Assembly (NCBI RefSeq): GCF_048269565.1
Contig: NZ_JBLXIK010000002.1
Coordinates: forward strand, 62,001 to 126,000
From: Maricaulis sp048269565
Lineage (GTDB): Bacteria > Pseudomonadota > Alphaproteobacteria > Caulobacterales > Maricaulaceae
Direction of reading: 5' to 3'
DNA: 64,000 bases
Numbering within the stretch: the first letter of the stretch is position 1; each line of letters begins with the position of its first letter. Below, piece after piece: positions 35,813 to 43,855 of the stretch. The translations under genes were made by a program, and so were the position numbers. The notes beneath the pieces were generated by a model that was not told the DNA's origin, made no database searches, and worked only from the letters and a program-made list of their open reading frames with translations.

Positions 35813-35899
35813 GCGGGGAGGCGCTTTCTGTACCAGCGCGATGACAAAATCAAGAGGCGGAAACTGCCAATGCCAGCAAGCCTGTTGCTGTTGCCAGCG

Positions 35900-35927
35900 T
35901 TGACTCTGCGCGTGGCGTGCGTATAAC
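35900..35927 (+). promoter_or_regulatory. Probable sigma-70 promoter for rplU-rpmA
   Basis: TTGACT (35900-35905), a 16-base spacer, and TATAAC (35922-35927). It is 141 bases before the rplU ATG, in the 256-base gap following the tRNA. The rest of that gap (35928-36068) would be an untranslated leader; ribosomal protein genes often have one, but I see no clear regulatory fold. Confidence 0.55.
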
Positions 35928-36068
35928 GCCCGCTCCTGTCTGTGCAGCCCGCTGCGCGGACCGGTGATTGTTGGAACAACGCTCCGGGAATACGGAGTGA
36001 AGAAAAAGAGCCGCGCCATTGCCGGGAAAACCGGTGGGGGACGTTGCTGAACAAAGGAAACAGAGATC

Positions 36069-36758
36069 ATGTTTGCAGTGATCAAGACCGGCGGCAAGCA
36101 ATACCGCGTCGCAGCCGGCGACGAAATTCGTATCGAAAAGCTTGAGGGCCAGCCTGGTGACACCCTGTCGCTCGGCCCAGTGCTCATGCTGGGCAGCGAT
36201 GATGGCGTGACCGTGGGTTCGCCTGTCATTGATGGCGCCCAGGTGATCGGCGAACTGCTCGACACCAATCGCGCCCGCAAGATCATCGTCTTCAAGAAGC
36301 GCCGCCGCCAGAATTACCGCCGCACCCAGGGCCACCGTCAGTGGGGCACGGTCGTGCGCATCGCTGAAATCGTTGCGCCGGGTGCCAAGGCCAAGACGGC
36401 GCTGAAGACCACGACGGCGGCTCCGGCCGAAGCCGCGGCTCCAAAGGCCGCGCCGAAAGCCAAGGCTGCAGCGCCGAAGAAGGCCGCTGCGCCGAAAGCC
36501 GAAGCCAAGCCTGCTGCAGCGAAAAAGGCTGCCGCACCGAAGAAAGCCGCCGCGGACGACCTCAAGGTCCTCTCCGGCGTTGGCCCGGCCCTGGAAAAGA
36601 AGCTGCACGCTGAAGGCATCACCACCTTCGCGCAGATCGCAGCCTGGACCCCGGCCGATGTTGAAGATTTCGGCGAAAAGCTGAGCTTCAAGGGCCGGAT
36701 CGAACGTGAAGGTTGGATCGAGCAAGCCAAGACGCTCGCTCAAGGAACGGAGGGCTAA
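36069..36758 (+). CDS. rplU: Ribosomal protein L21 with C-terminal extension
   Basis: 229 residues, about twice the usual 103. Residues 1-103 are a normal L21 (FAVIKTGGKQYRVAAGD at the start, RRRQNYRRTQGHRQ at the RNA-binding end). Then comes an Ala/Lys/Pro linker (about 118-162) and a compact helix-hairpin-helix-like domain (about 163-229, with LSGVGPALEKKLHAEGI). Such tails on L21 are known in parts of the alphaproteobacteria; their role is unclear. The linker resembles histone-like or DNA/RNA-binding tails. GGAAAC precedes the ATG, and rpmA follows three bases after the stop. Confidence 0.95.
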   Translation: MFAVIKTGGKQYRVAAGDEIRIEKLEGQPGDTLSLGPVLMLGSDDGVTVGSPVIDGAQVIGELLDTNRARKIIVFKKRRRQNYRRTQGHRQWGTVVRIAEIVAPGAKAKTALKTTTAAPAEAAAPKAAPKAKAAAPKKAAAPKAEAKPAAAKKAAAPKKAAADDLKVLSGVGPALEKKLHAEGITTFAQIAAWTPADVEDFGEKLSFKGRIEREGWIEQAKTLAQGTEG

Positions 36759-36761
36759 TCA

Positions 36762-37031
36762 ATGGCTCACAAAAAAGCAGGCGGTTCATCCCGTAACGGT
36801 CGCGACTCCGCTGGTCGCCGCCTTGGCGTCAAGAAATATGGCGGCCAGACGGTCATTCCGGGCAACATCATCATGCGTCAACGCGGCACCAAGGTGAATC
36901 CTGGGGCCAATGTCGGCATGGGCAAGGATCACACCCTCTTCGCGCTTGTCGAAGGCCGTGTGGCTTTCACCAAGAAAGCCAACAACAAGGCCTATGTATC
37001 GGTTCAGCCGATGGCAGACGCCGCCGAATAA
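36762..37031 (+). CDS. rpmA: Ribosomal protein L27
   Basis: 89 residues starting MAHKKAGGSSRNGRDS, the flexible tail that reaches the peptidyl-transferase centre. Full-length and typical of L27, with no N-terminal leader to cut. The usual partner rplU is three bases upstream, and a strong terminator follows. Confidence 0.97.
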   Translation: MAHKKAGGSSRNGRDSAGRRLGVKKYGGQTVIPGNIIMRQRGTKVNPGANVGMGKDHTLFALVEGRVAFTKKANNKAYVSVQPMADAAE

Positions 37032-37094
37032 ACGGTTCGCACATATCGAGCCGTTCGCTGTTACCAGCGGGGCTCGACAGCGCAATCGCGCATC

Positions 37095-37127
37095 AGGGGA
37101 GACGGGTCACCGTCTCCCCTTTTGTTT
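37095..37127 (+). terminator. Intrinsic terminator of rplU-rpmA
   Basis: A perfect 11-base-pair stem (37095-37105 with 37110-37120), a GTCA loop, then TTTGTTT on the plus strand. It is 63 bases after the rpmA stop and ends before the next gene. Confidence 0.88.
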
Positions 37128-37155
37128 GCCTCCCCGCCGCCCAATGGAGACCAGG

Positions 37156-37698
37156 ATGGGTCCGCGGATCGAAACGACGAGATTATTGCTGCGCCCGCCG
37201 GAAATGCGCGATGCGCCCGACATCGCCCGTTATGCCGGCGATTACGATATCGCCAGGATGACGATGTTGATCCCGCACCCCTATCCGGTGCCGGCGGCGG
37301 AGATGTGGGTGCTGATGCGCCGCGCCGGCTGGAACAATTCGGCCAGCCGGCACCTGATCGTGCAGACGCGCGAGAGCGAGGGTGGCGAGATGTGCGGCAT
37401 GGCCGGAATTTTCCGGCGTACGCCGGAAAGCGAGTGGGAAATCGGCTACTGGATCGCCAAGCCCTTCTGGGGCCGCGGTCTGGCGACCGAGGCCGGCCAG
37501 GCCCTGATCGACTATGCCCGCGACGAGCTGGCGGCACCCGTCATCACCGCCGGCCATTATGACGACAATCCGGCGTCCGGCCGGGTGCTGGAAAAGCTCG
37601 GCTTTCGCTATACCGGCGAGGCGTGCGAACAATTCTGTCTCGGCCGGCTGGCGCGCGCCAATTGCCTGGACATGAGAATGGAGCTGGCGGCGGCCTGA
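37156..37698 (+). CDS. GNAT-family N-acetyltransferase (RimJ-like)
   Basis: 180 residues from the ATG at 37156 with GGAG upstream. GNAT motif A is present as WGRGLATEAGQ after the strand EIGYWI, and the C-terminal ASGRVLEKLGFRYTGE is typical of the RimJ/RimL-like group. The family moves acetyl from acetyl-CoA to an amine; the substrate is unknown. It lies between rpmA and obgE. Confidence 0.85.
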   Translation: MGPRIETTRLLLRPPEMRDAPDIARYAGDYDIARMTMLIPHPYPVPAAEMWVLMRRAGWNNSASRHLIVQTRESEGGEMCGMAGIFRRTPESEWEIGYWIAKPFWGRGLATEAGQALIDYARDELAAPVITAGHYDDNPASGRVLEKLGFRYTGEACEQFCLGRLARANCLDMRMELAAA

Positions 37699-37779
37699 GG
37701 CCGGGCGCGGCAATGACGAGAAACGCTTATTTATGCCGGGGAAACCGGTATAAGGGGCGCACACAATAGAGATTATCCG

Positions 37780-38814
37780 ATGAAATTCCTCGACCAGGCT
37801 AAAGTTTATGTCCGTTCCGGCAATGGCGGGGCCGGCTGCATGTCCTTCCGGCGCGAGGCCTTCGTCGAGTTTGGCGGCCCCGATGGCGGCGATGGCGGCA
37901 AGGGCGGCGATGTCTGGGCCGAAGCCGTCGAGGGCCTCAACACCCTGATCGACTACCGTTACAAGCAGCACTTCAAAGGCGATACCGGTGGCCACGGCCA
38001 GGGCCGTGACCGCTCGGGCAAGGGTGGCGAAGACGTCATCCTGCAGGTGCCGGTCGGCACCCAGATCCTCGACGAAAACAAGGAAGATGTCCTTGCTGAC
38101 ATGACCGAGCTGGGCCAGCGGGTGCTGCTGGCGCGCGGCGGGGATGGCGGTCAGGGCAATGCCCGTTTCAAGTCGGCGACCAATCGCGCCCCGCGCAAAT
38201 CCACCCCCGGCTGGCCGGGCGAGGAGCGCTGGGTCTGGCTGCGGCTGAAGCTGATCGCCGATGTCGGCCTCGTCGGCCTGCCCAATGCCGGCAAGTCGAC
38301 CTTCCTCAGCGTCGTCTCGAAGGCCAATCCGAAGATTGCCGCCTATCCCTTCACCACGCTCTATCCCAATCTCGGCGTCGTCGATCTTGGCCCCGGTTCG
38401 CGCTTCATCGTTGCCGACATTCCCGGCCTGATTGAGGGCGCGCATGAAGGCGCCGGCATTGGTGACCGTTTCCTCGGCCATATCGAGCGCTGCGCCTCGA
38501 TCATCCACCTGATCGACGGCACTCAGGACGATCCGGTCGAGGCCTATCATACGGTGCGCAACGAGCTGGCGGCCTATGGCGGCGGCATCACCGAGAAGCG
38601 CGAAATCCTCGCGCTCAACAAGATCGACGCCATTCCCGAGGACGAGGTCGAGGAAAAGGTGAAGCTGCTTGAGAAGGCGACCGGCAAGACGGTCATGCGC
38701 CTGTCCGGCGTCTCCGGCGACGGCGTCAAGCGGCTGTGTTCGGAAGCCTGGCGTATCGTGCAGAAAGTCCGGGCCGGCGATACCGAACCCGACGATGAAG
38801 GCTGGACCCCGTGA
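37780..38814 (+). CDS. obgE: Obg GTPase
   Basis: 344 residues. A glycine-rich Obg fold at residues 1-158 (repeated GGDGGKGGDVW-type turns) is followed by a GTPase domain with GLPNAGKST (near 166), DIPGLIEGAHEG, and NKID. It takes part in ribosome assembly and cell-cycle/stringent control, an essential role in Caulobacter. The stop overlaps the GTG start of proB (GTGA). The third Obg domain (OCT) found in some Gram-positives is absent, as usual here. Confidence 0.96.
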   Translation: MKFLDQAKVYVRSGNGGAGCMSFRREAFVEFGGPDGGDGGKGGDVWAEAVEGLNTLIDYRYKQHFKGDTGGHGQGRDRSGKGGEDVILQVPVGTQILDENKEDVLADMTELGQRVLLARGGDGGQGNARFKSATNRAPRKSTPGWPGEERWVWLRLKLIADVGLVGLPNAGKSTFLSVVSKANPKIAAYPFTTLYPNLGVVDLGPGSRFIVADIPGLIEGAHEGAGIGDRFLGHIERCASIIHLIDGTQDDPVEAYHTVRNELAAYGGGITEKREILALNKIDAIPEDEVEEKVKLLEKATGKTVMRLSGVSGDGVKRLCSEAWRIVQKVRAGDTEPDDEGWTP

Positions 38815-39941
38815 CACGCCCCGGCTTCGACGCGGCCCGCTGCATCGTGGTCAAGGTCGGATCGAGCCTGCTGCAATCAGGCCCGGCCGTGATTGACGCG
38901 ATCGCGGACGATATCGCGTCGCTGACCGGGCAGAGCAAACGCGTCGTGCTGGTCTCCTCCGGTGCCGTGGCGCTGGGACGGCCACGCCTCGGCCTCGGTG
39001 GCGGCTCGCTGACGCTGGAACAGAAACAGGCGGCCGCTGCGGCCGGCCAGCCGGTGCTGGTCGGCGAGTGGGAGCGCGCCTTCGCCCGTCACGGCAAGGC
39101 CACCGCGCAGGCCCTGCTCACCCTCGACGTCACCGAATCGCGCCGCCACTGGCTCAATGCCTGTGCGACGCTGAATACCCTGCTCGATCTTGGCGCCGTG
39201 CCGGTGGTCAATGAGAATGACACCATCGCCACCGACGAGATCCGCTATGGCGATAATGACCGGCTCGCCGCCCGGGTGGCGCAGCTGGTCGGCGCCGATC
39301 TTCTGGTGCTGCTCTCCGATATCGACGGGCTGTTTGACCAGGACCCGCGCACCCATCCCGGGGCGCGCCGCATCGGCGAGATCAAGCGGATCGATGCCGC
39401 CATCCACGCCATGGCCGGCGGCGCCAATGCCTTGAGCGGTGTCGGGACCGGCGGCATGCGCTCGAAAATTCTCGCCGCCGAGATCGCCACCGCCTCGGGC
39501 TGTGCCACCGCAATCGGGCCGGGCGCAGCGGAGCGGCCGGTCCTGCGGCTGGCGCTGGCGGAGTGCGGCAGCTGGTTCCACCCGACCGGTTCGGCCGTCA
39601 GCGCCCGCGCCGCCTGGATTGCCGGCGCCCACAGTCCGAATGGCGAGATCCGCATCGATGCCGGCGCCGCGGCGGCGCTGCAGGCGGGCAAATCGCTCTT
39701 GCCGGTCGGTGCCACCGCCATCGAGGGACATTTCGAGCGCGGCGATGCAGTGCGGATCACCGGGCCGGACGGCAACGCGATCGCGCGCGGCGTCAGCGGC
39801 TATGACGCCAGCGATGCACGCCGGATCTGCGGCTGCAAGAGCAGCGAGATCGAAGCGCTGCTGGGTTATCGCCGCGCCGCGGCCCTTGTCCATGCCGACG
39901 ATATCGTGCTCGCCAGTCCCGGCGGCGGCGCCCATGGCTGA
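38811..39941 (+). CDS. proB: Glutamate 5-kinase (second copy)
   Basis: 376 residues from GTG 38811, overlapping obgE by four bases. Motifs: CIVVKVGSSLL, VVNENDTIATDEIRYGDND, GTGGMRSK, and a C-terminal PUA domain (about 275-355, RGVSGYDASDARR). It is in the normal alphaproteobacterial location, but proA, which normally follows, is missing and lies instead at 8482. Compared with the copy at 6198-7355 it is only moderately similar, so the two look like old paralogs or one was acquired (inference). Confidence 0.93.
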   Translation: MTRPGFDAARCIVVKVGSSLLQSGPAVIDAIADDIASLTGQSKRVVLVSSGAVALGRPRLGLGGGSLTLEQKQAAAAAGQPVLVGEWERAFARHGKATAQALLTLDVTESRRHWLNACATLNTLLDLGAVPVVNENDTIATDEIRYGDNDRLAARVAQLVGADLLVLLSDIDGLFDQDPRTHPGARRIGEIKRIDAAIHAMAGGANALSGVGTGGMRSKILAAEIATASGCATAIGPGAAERPVLRLALAECGSWFHPTGSAVSARAAWIAGAHSPNGEIRIDAGAAAALQAGKSLLPVGATAIEGHFERGDAVRITGPDGNAIARGVSGYDASDARRICGCKSSEIEALLGYRRAAALVHADDIVLASPGGGAHG

Positions 39942-40587
39942 GCGCCGCTCCAGCCCGATGGCGCGCGGTCGTCTGGTCAGCGCCCCGAAACCCGGCCGAC
40001 CCTTGCGCAATGAGACGCTGGCGCGTGGCATGAAGATCGGCCTGTTCGGCGGCAGTTTCGATCCGCCGCACACCGGCCATCTCCATGTCGCCGAGGCGGC
40101 CAAACGGCGGCTCGGCCTCGACCGTGTCTGGTGGCTGGTCTCGCCGCAGAACCCGCTCAAGGATCGGCAGGCCGACGACCTGGACAGACGCATGGCCGCC
40201 GTCTCGGCCCTGGCGGACCGGCCCGGCATGGTGATCAGTGATTTCGAGTCGCGGCTCGGCTGCAATCGCACCATCGACCTGGTCCGGGCCCTCAACCGGC
40301 TCTATCCCGGCGTTCACTTCGTCTGGCTGATGGGCGCCGACAATCTCAAGAGCTTTCACCGCTGGGGCCAGTGGCGCGCGATCTTTGAATCAATCCCGAT
40401 TGCGGTGATATCGCGCCCGCACGACGCCGTCCGTGCCCGCCTGGCACCGGCAGTGCGGATCTATGCCCACTCGCGGATTCGTGAACAGGGCCTCGCCCGG
40501 CTGCCCCTGAAAAAGGCACCGGCGTGGACCTATCTGATAGAACCGTTAGACTGGCACTCCTCGACGGCGCTGCGCGCGCGAAGCTGA
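39934..40587 (+). CDS. nadD: Nicotinate-nucleotide adenylyltransferase
   Basis: 217 residues from the ATG at 39934, which overlaps proB by eight bases; an ATG at 40030 just before the conserved domain gives 185 residues and is equally possible. It makes deamido-NAD from nicotinate mononucleotide and ATP. Motifs: LFGGSFDPPHTGHL (nucleotide-binding GxFxPxHxGH), WLMGADNLKSFHRW and the ending SSTALRAR (SSTxIR type). Confidence 0.94.
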   Translation: MAERRSSPMARGRLVSAPKPGRPLRNETLARGMKIGLFGGSFDPPHTGHLHVAEAAKRRLGLDRVWWLVSPQNPLKDRQADDLDRRMAAVSALADRPGMVISDFESRLGCNRTIDLVRALNRLYPGVHFVWLMGADNLKSFHRWGQWRAIFESIPIAVISRPHDAVRARLAPAVRIYAHSRIREQGLARLPLKKAPAWTYLIEPLDWHSSTALRARS

Positions 40588-40619
40588 AACCCACATTCCG
40601 AAGCAGGCAGGACCTCATC

Positions 40620-41624
40620 ATGACCGATCTCACCCTCGGCCAATCTCCGCTTCATGCCGCGCTGGACTTCTTCGACGACCAGCATCCGCCCGCCGGCGAT
40701 TTTCTGCGCGATGTCCTGAACGGGCTGGCCGCGACACCGAAAACCATCCCGCCGGTCTATTTCTACGACGCCGCCGGCTCGGCCCTGTTCGACCAGATCA
40801 CCGGACTGCCGGAATATTATGTAACGCGGACCGAGCTTGCCCTGCTCGACCGGATCGGTCCCGAGCTGGCGCGCCTGGCTGGCCCGGGCGCCGTGGTCAT
40901 CGAGCCCGGATCTGGATCGAGCGTGAAAATCCGCAAGCTGCTTGATGCCCTCGACAGTCCGGCCGGCTATGTCGGTCTGGATATTTCCGGCGAGCACCTC
41001 ACCGCCGCCTGTGAGGAGCTGGCGCGCGACTATCCCGATCTGCATGTCGGAGCGATCTGTGCCGATTTCACCAACGGCCTGTCGCTGGACCATCTGCCCT
41101 TGCCGCAGGGGCGTCGCATCCTGTTCTTTCCCGGCTCGACGATCGGTAATTTCGAGCCCGCCGCCGCCCGCGACCTGCTGGCCGGTTTCCGCCAGGGCAT
41201 GCGCGAAGGCGATGCCATCCTGATCGGGGCCGACCGGGTGAAATCACCGGCAACCCTGGAAGCAGCCTATGACGACGCCCAGGGCGTCACCGCCGCCTTC
41301 AATCTTAACCTGGTCGACCGCATCAATACCGAACTCGACGGCACGCTCGATGCGTCACGGCTGAAGCATGTCTCGGTCTGGAATGCGGACAAGTCCCGCA
41401 TTGAAATGCATCTCGAAGCGCTGGAACCACAAGAGTTCGAAGTCGCCGGTCAGGTGTTCTCGCTCGCCAAGGGAGAGCGGATCCATACCGAGAACTCCCA
41501 CAAGTTCACGCCGGAGAGTTTCCGGGCGCTGGCACATTCGGCCGGCTTTGATATGCTCAAGAGCTGGTCCGATCCAGCTGAACTCTTCTCGCTGCATTGG
41601 CTCGAACCAAACGTGAAAGCGTGA
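40620..41624 (+). CDS. egtD: EgtD-like L-histidine N(alpha)-methyltransferase
   Basis: 334 residues from the ATG at 40620. Matches the EgtD family (DUF2260-type, histidine-specific methyltransferase): PPVYFYDAAGSALFDQI and LPEYYVTRTE near the N-terminus, a SAM-binding EPGSGSSVKIRKLL, FFPGSTIGNFEP and LKSWSD near the end. In the ergothioneine pathway EgtD trimethylates histidine to hercynine. No egtB or egtE partner is nearby, so hercynine or another methylated product could be the end point. It sits between nadD and rsfS, an unusual place. Confidence 0.86.
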   Translation: MTDLTLGQSPLHAALDFFDDQHPPAGDFLRDVLNGLAATPKTIPPVYFYDAAGSALFDQITGLPEYYVTRTELALLDRIGPELARLAGPGAVVIEPGSGSSVKIRKLLDALDSPAGYVGLDISGEHLTAACEELARDYPDLHVGAICADFTNGLSLDHLPLPQGRRILFFPGSTIGNFEPAAARDLLAGFRQGMREGDAILIGADRVKSPATLEAAYDDAQGVTAAFNLNLVDRINTELDGTLDASRLKHVSVWNADKSRIEMHLEALEPQEFEVAGQVFSLAKGERIHTENSHKFTPESFRALAHSAGFDMLKSWSDPAELFSLHWLEPNVKA

Positions 41625-41751
41625 TATAGGCACCAAATTGTATTGGTTGTCAGAAAGGACACCCGCCCTGTCTACGGAAACATCGCGCCGGACCAAGGAA
41701 GAAACGGCAGCTGCCGTCCGGGTCATCGGAGAAGACGGTCCCCTCGAGGAA

Positions 41752-42096
41752 ATGGAAGCGCTCATCCTCGAAACTCTCGATGACGACAAGGCTGAAGACG
41801 TTGTTGCGATCGATCTTCGCGGCAGGTCCTCGGTTACCGACATCATGATCATCGCCTCGGGGCGATCATCGCGCCACGTCAGCGCCATCGCCAATCATCT
41901 GATTGATACCCTGAAGGAAACCGGGCGCGTCAAGACGCGTATCGAGGGATTGCAGACCTGTGACTGGGTACTGATCGATGCCGGCGATATCGTCATCCAC
42001 CTGTTCCGCCCGGAAGTTCGCAGCTTCTACAATCTCGAAAAGATGTGGTCCGTCGATCCGGAGACCCCGACATCCCCGGACCAGCCGGCCGTCTAG
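41752..42096 (+). CDS. rsfS: Ribosomal silencing factor RsfS
   Basis: 114 residues from ATG 41752, preceded by GAGGAA; this matches the family length of 105-120. The open frame begins earlier at a TTG (41638) and could add 38 residues, so the start is uncertain. Motifs: RSSVTDIMIIASGRSSRHV and DWVLIDAGDIVIHLF. It binds L14 and blocks subunit joining in starvation. The stop abuts the rlmH start. Confidence 0.92.
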   Translation: MEALILETLDDDKAEDVVAIDLRGRSSVTDIMIIASGRSSRHVSAIANHLIDTLKETGRVKTRIEGLQTCDWVLIDAGDIVIHLFRPEVRSFYNLEKMWSVDPETPTSPDQPAV

Positions 42097-42567
42097 GTGA
42101 AGCTCCGCATCGCAGCCATCGGACGTGTGCGCTCCGGCCCGGAGCGCGAGCTCGTCGATGACTACACCAACCGGTGCTCGATCGCGGGACGGGCCATTGG
42201 CCTGGGCCCGCTCAGCGAAACCCAGATCGACAATCGCAGCCTCAAGACCCAGGCGGATGAGAGCCGCGCCCTGGCGGAAAGCCTCGGCGGGGACGTCAAA
42301 TTCGTGTTGCTGGATGAACGCGGCAAGGCCTTCAAATCGCCCGATCTCGCCCGCAAGCTGGGTGAATGGCGTGATGCCGGCTGCCGCGAAGTCGTGTTTG
42401 CCATTGGCGGTGCGGACGGACATGACCATGATGTCCTGCCCCGGCCTGACCTGATGCTGGCCTTCGGTCCGGCGGTGTGGCCACACAAGCTTGTGCGGGT
42501 GATGCTGGCGGAGCAAATCTATCGTGCCGTCTCAATTCTGGCCGGCACGCCCTATCACCGTGAGTAA
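42097..42567 (+). CDS. rlmH: 23S rRNA pseudouridine(1915)-N3-methyltransferase
   Basis: 156 residues from the GTG at 42097, directly after the rsfS stop. SPOUT-fold motifs: VFAIGGADGHD and the C-terminal VRVMLAEQIYRA plus GTPYHRE. It methylates a pseudouridine in helix 69 of 23S rRNA. The rsfS-rlmH pairing is widely conserved. Confidence 0.95.
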   Translation: MKLRIAAIGRVRSGPERELVDDYTNRCSIAGRAIGLGPLSETQIDNRSLKTQADESRALAESLGGDVKFVLLDERGKAFKSPDLARKLGEWRDAGCREVVFAIGGADGHDHDVLPRPDLMLAFGPAVWPHKLVRVMLAEQIYRAVSILAGTPYHRE

Positions 42568-42598
42568 GCCTTAACCGGGAAGCAGCTAGCGTCAGCGC

Positions 42599-43825
42599 AT
42601 GTATCTCCTCGCCCTCACCCTCGTGCTGACCCAGGCTCAGCCGGCCGACACCGTGCCGGCCGATGCGGCCACAGCCGAACAGCTCGAGCAGGAAGCGCGC
42701 GAAACCGCCGCCCGCGCCGAGGCGGCGCGCGAGCAGGCCGAAGCGGTTGCCGCGGAAATCGCCCTGATGCAGCGGCAATTGGTGGAACTGGGCCAGCGCG
42801 TCGGCAATAGCGAACAGGCGGCGCTGGCGGCCTCGGGCGAGCTGGCGCGGCTCGGCCGCGAAGAAGCGGACATTCTGGCCCGCCTCGCCGCCGACCGCGA
42901 AACCCTGACCGATATTCTCGCCGCCATCCAGCGGATCGAGACCCAGACCCCGCCCGCGATCCTGGCCGCACCCGATGATGCCGCGCAGGCGGCCAGAGCC
43001 GCGACCCTGATGGCCCAGGTCGCACCGGAATTACAGGCCCGCGCCGAGGCGCTGTCGCTGGAGCTGGCGCAGCTGCGCGCGGTGCGCAGCGATATCGAGA
43101 GCCAGAGCACCGTCCTGGCCAGCGCCGAAAGTGCGTTATCGGCCCAGCGGCTGGAGCTGCAGGCCCTGATCGCCGAGCGGCGCGCGCTCGAGGCCCGCCG
43201 CCGCGATGAGGCGGTGGCTTTCCTCGAGGCCTCCAGTTCGGCCGGGGAACGCGCCCGCTCGATCCGATCGCTGCTGAGCGAACTGACCCAGATGGCCGCC
43301 GTCATGCCCAGTCTCAATCCGCGCCGGATCGAGGTGCCGGACAGTATTCCGGCGCCGCACATGCGTCCGATGCGCGATCTGATTGCCGCCCGCGCGCCCG
43401 ATGCGCCGCTGGAAACCCTGCGCTTTGCCGATGCGCGCGGCCGCTTGCGGCCACCGGCGACAGGCGAGGTGGTGCGCCGCTATGCCGAACTGGGTGAAGA
43501 TGGCACAGCATCTGAAGGAATATTCATTCGGACTCGCAGCCAGGCGCAGGTAGTGTCTCCTTTCGACGCCCGCGTCGAGTTCGCCGGACCGTTCAGCACG
43601 TATGGTGGACTCTTGATACTCAATGTCGGGGAGGGCTACTATATGGTCCTGTCCGGCATGGCGGTAACCTACGCCAGCGCCGGACAGAGCGTTCTGGCTG
43701 GCGAACCGGTTGGTGCCATGCCCAATAGCGGGCAAACGGCCCCAGAATTGTATCTGGAGCTGCGTAGAGACGGTCATGCAATGGATCCCGGGCCCTGGCT
43801 CAGATCCGGCGCGCAATCGGAATAG
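42599..43825 (+). CDS. EnvC-like murein hydrolase activator (degenerate LytM)
   Basis: 408 residues with a short signal sequence, a long coiled coil (about residues 20-225, Ala/Glu/Arg-rich) and a C-terminal LytM/M23-like domain (about 300-400). In active M23 peptidases zinc is held by two His and one Asp; here the matching positions read GIFIRTRSQ and YYMVLSGM, so the zinc site is lost, as in EnvC. The ending ELYLELRRDGHAMDPGPWL is typical. It probably recruits or activates a cell-wall amidase at division. The next gene, ctpA, is 30 bases downstream. Confidence 0.9.
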   Translation: MYLLALTLVLTQAQPADTVPADAATAEQLEQEARETAARAEAAREQAEAVAAEIALMQRQLVELGQRVGNSEQAALAASGELARLGREEADILARLAADRETLTDILAAIQRIETQTPPAILAAPDDAAQAARAATLMAQVAPELQARAEALSLELAQLRAVRSDIESQSTVLASAESALSAQRLELQALIAERRALEARRRDEAVAFLEASSSAGERARSIRSLLSELTQMAAVMPSLNPRRIEVPDSIPAPHMRPMRDLIAARAPDAPLETLRFADARGRLRPPATGEVVRRYAELGEDGTASEGIFIRTRSQAQVVSPFDARVEFAGPFSTYGGLLILNVGEGYYMVLSGMAVTYASAGQSVLAGEPVGAMPNSGQTAPELYLELRRDGHAMDPGPWLRSGAQSE

Positions 43826-43855
43826 GACTTTCGCGCACAAAGGACGCGAGTTGGT

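Noticed and set aside
35585..36295. Minus-strand open frame spanning the tRNA-Ser gene
   Set aside because: It runs through a clear tRNA and antisense to rplU, with no likeness to known proteins.
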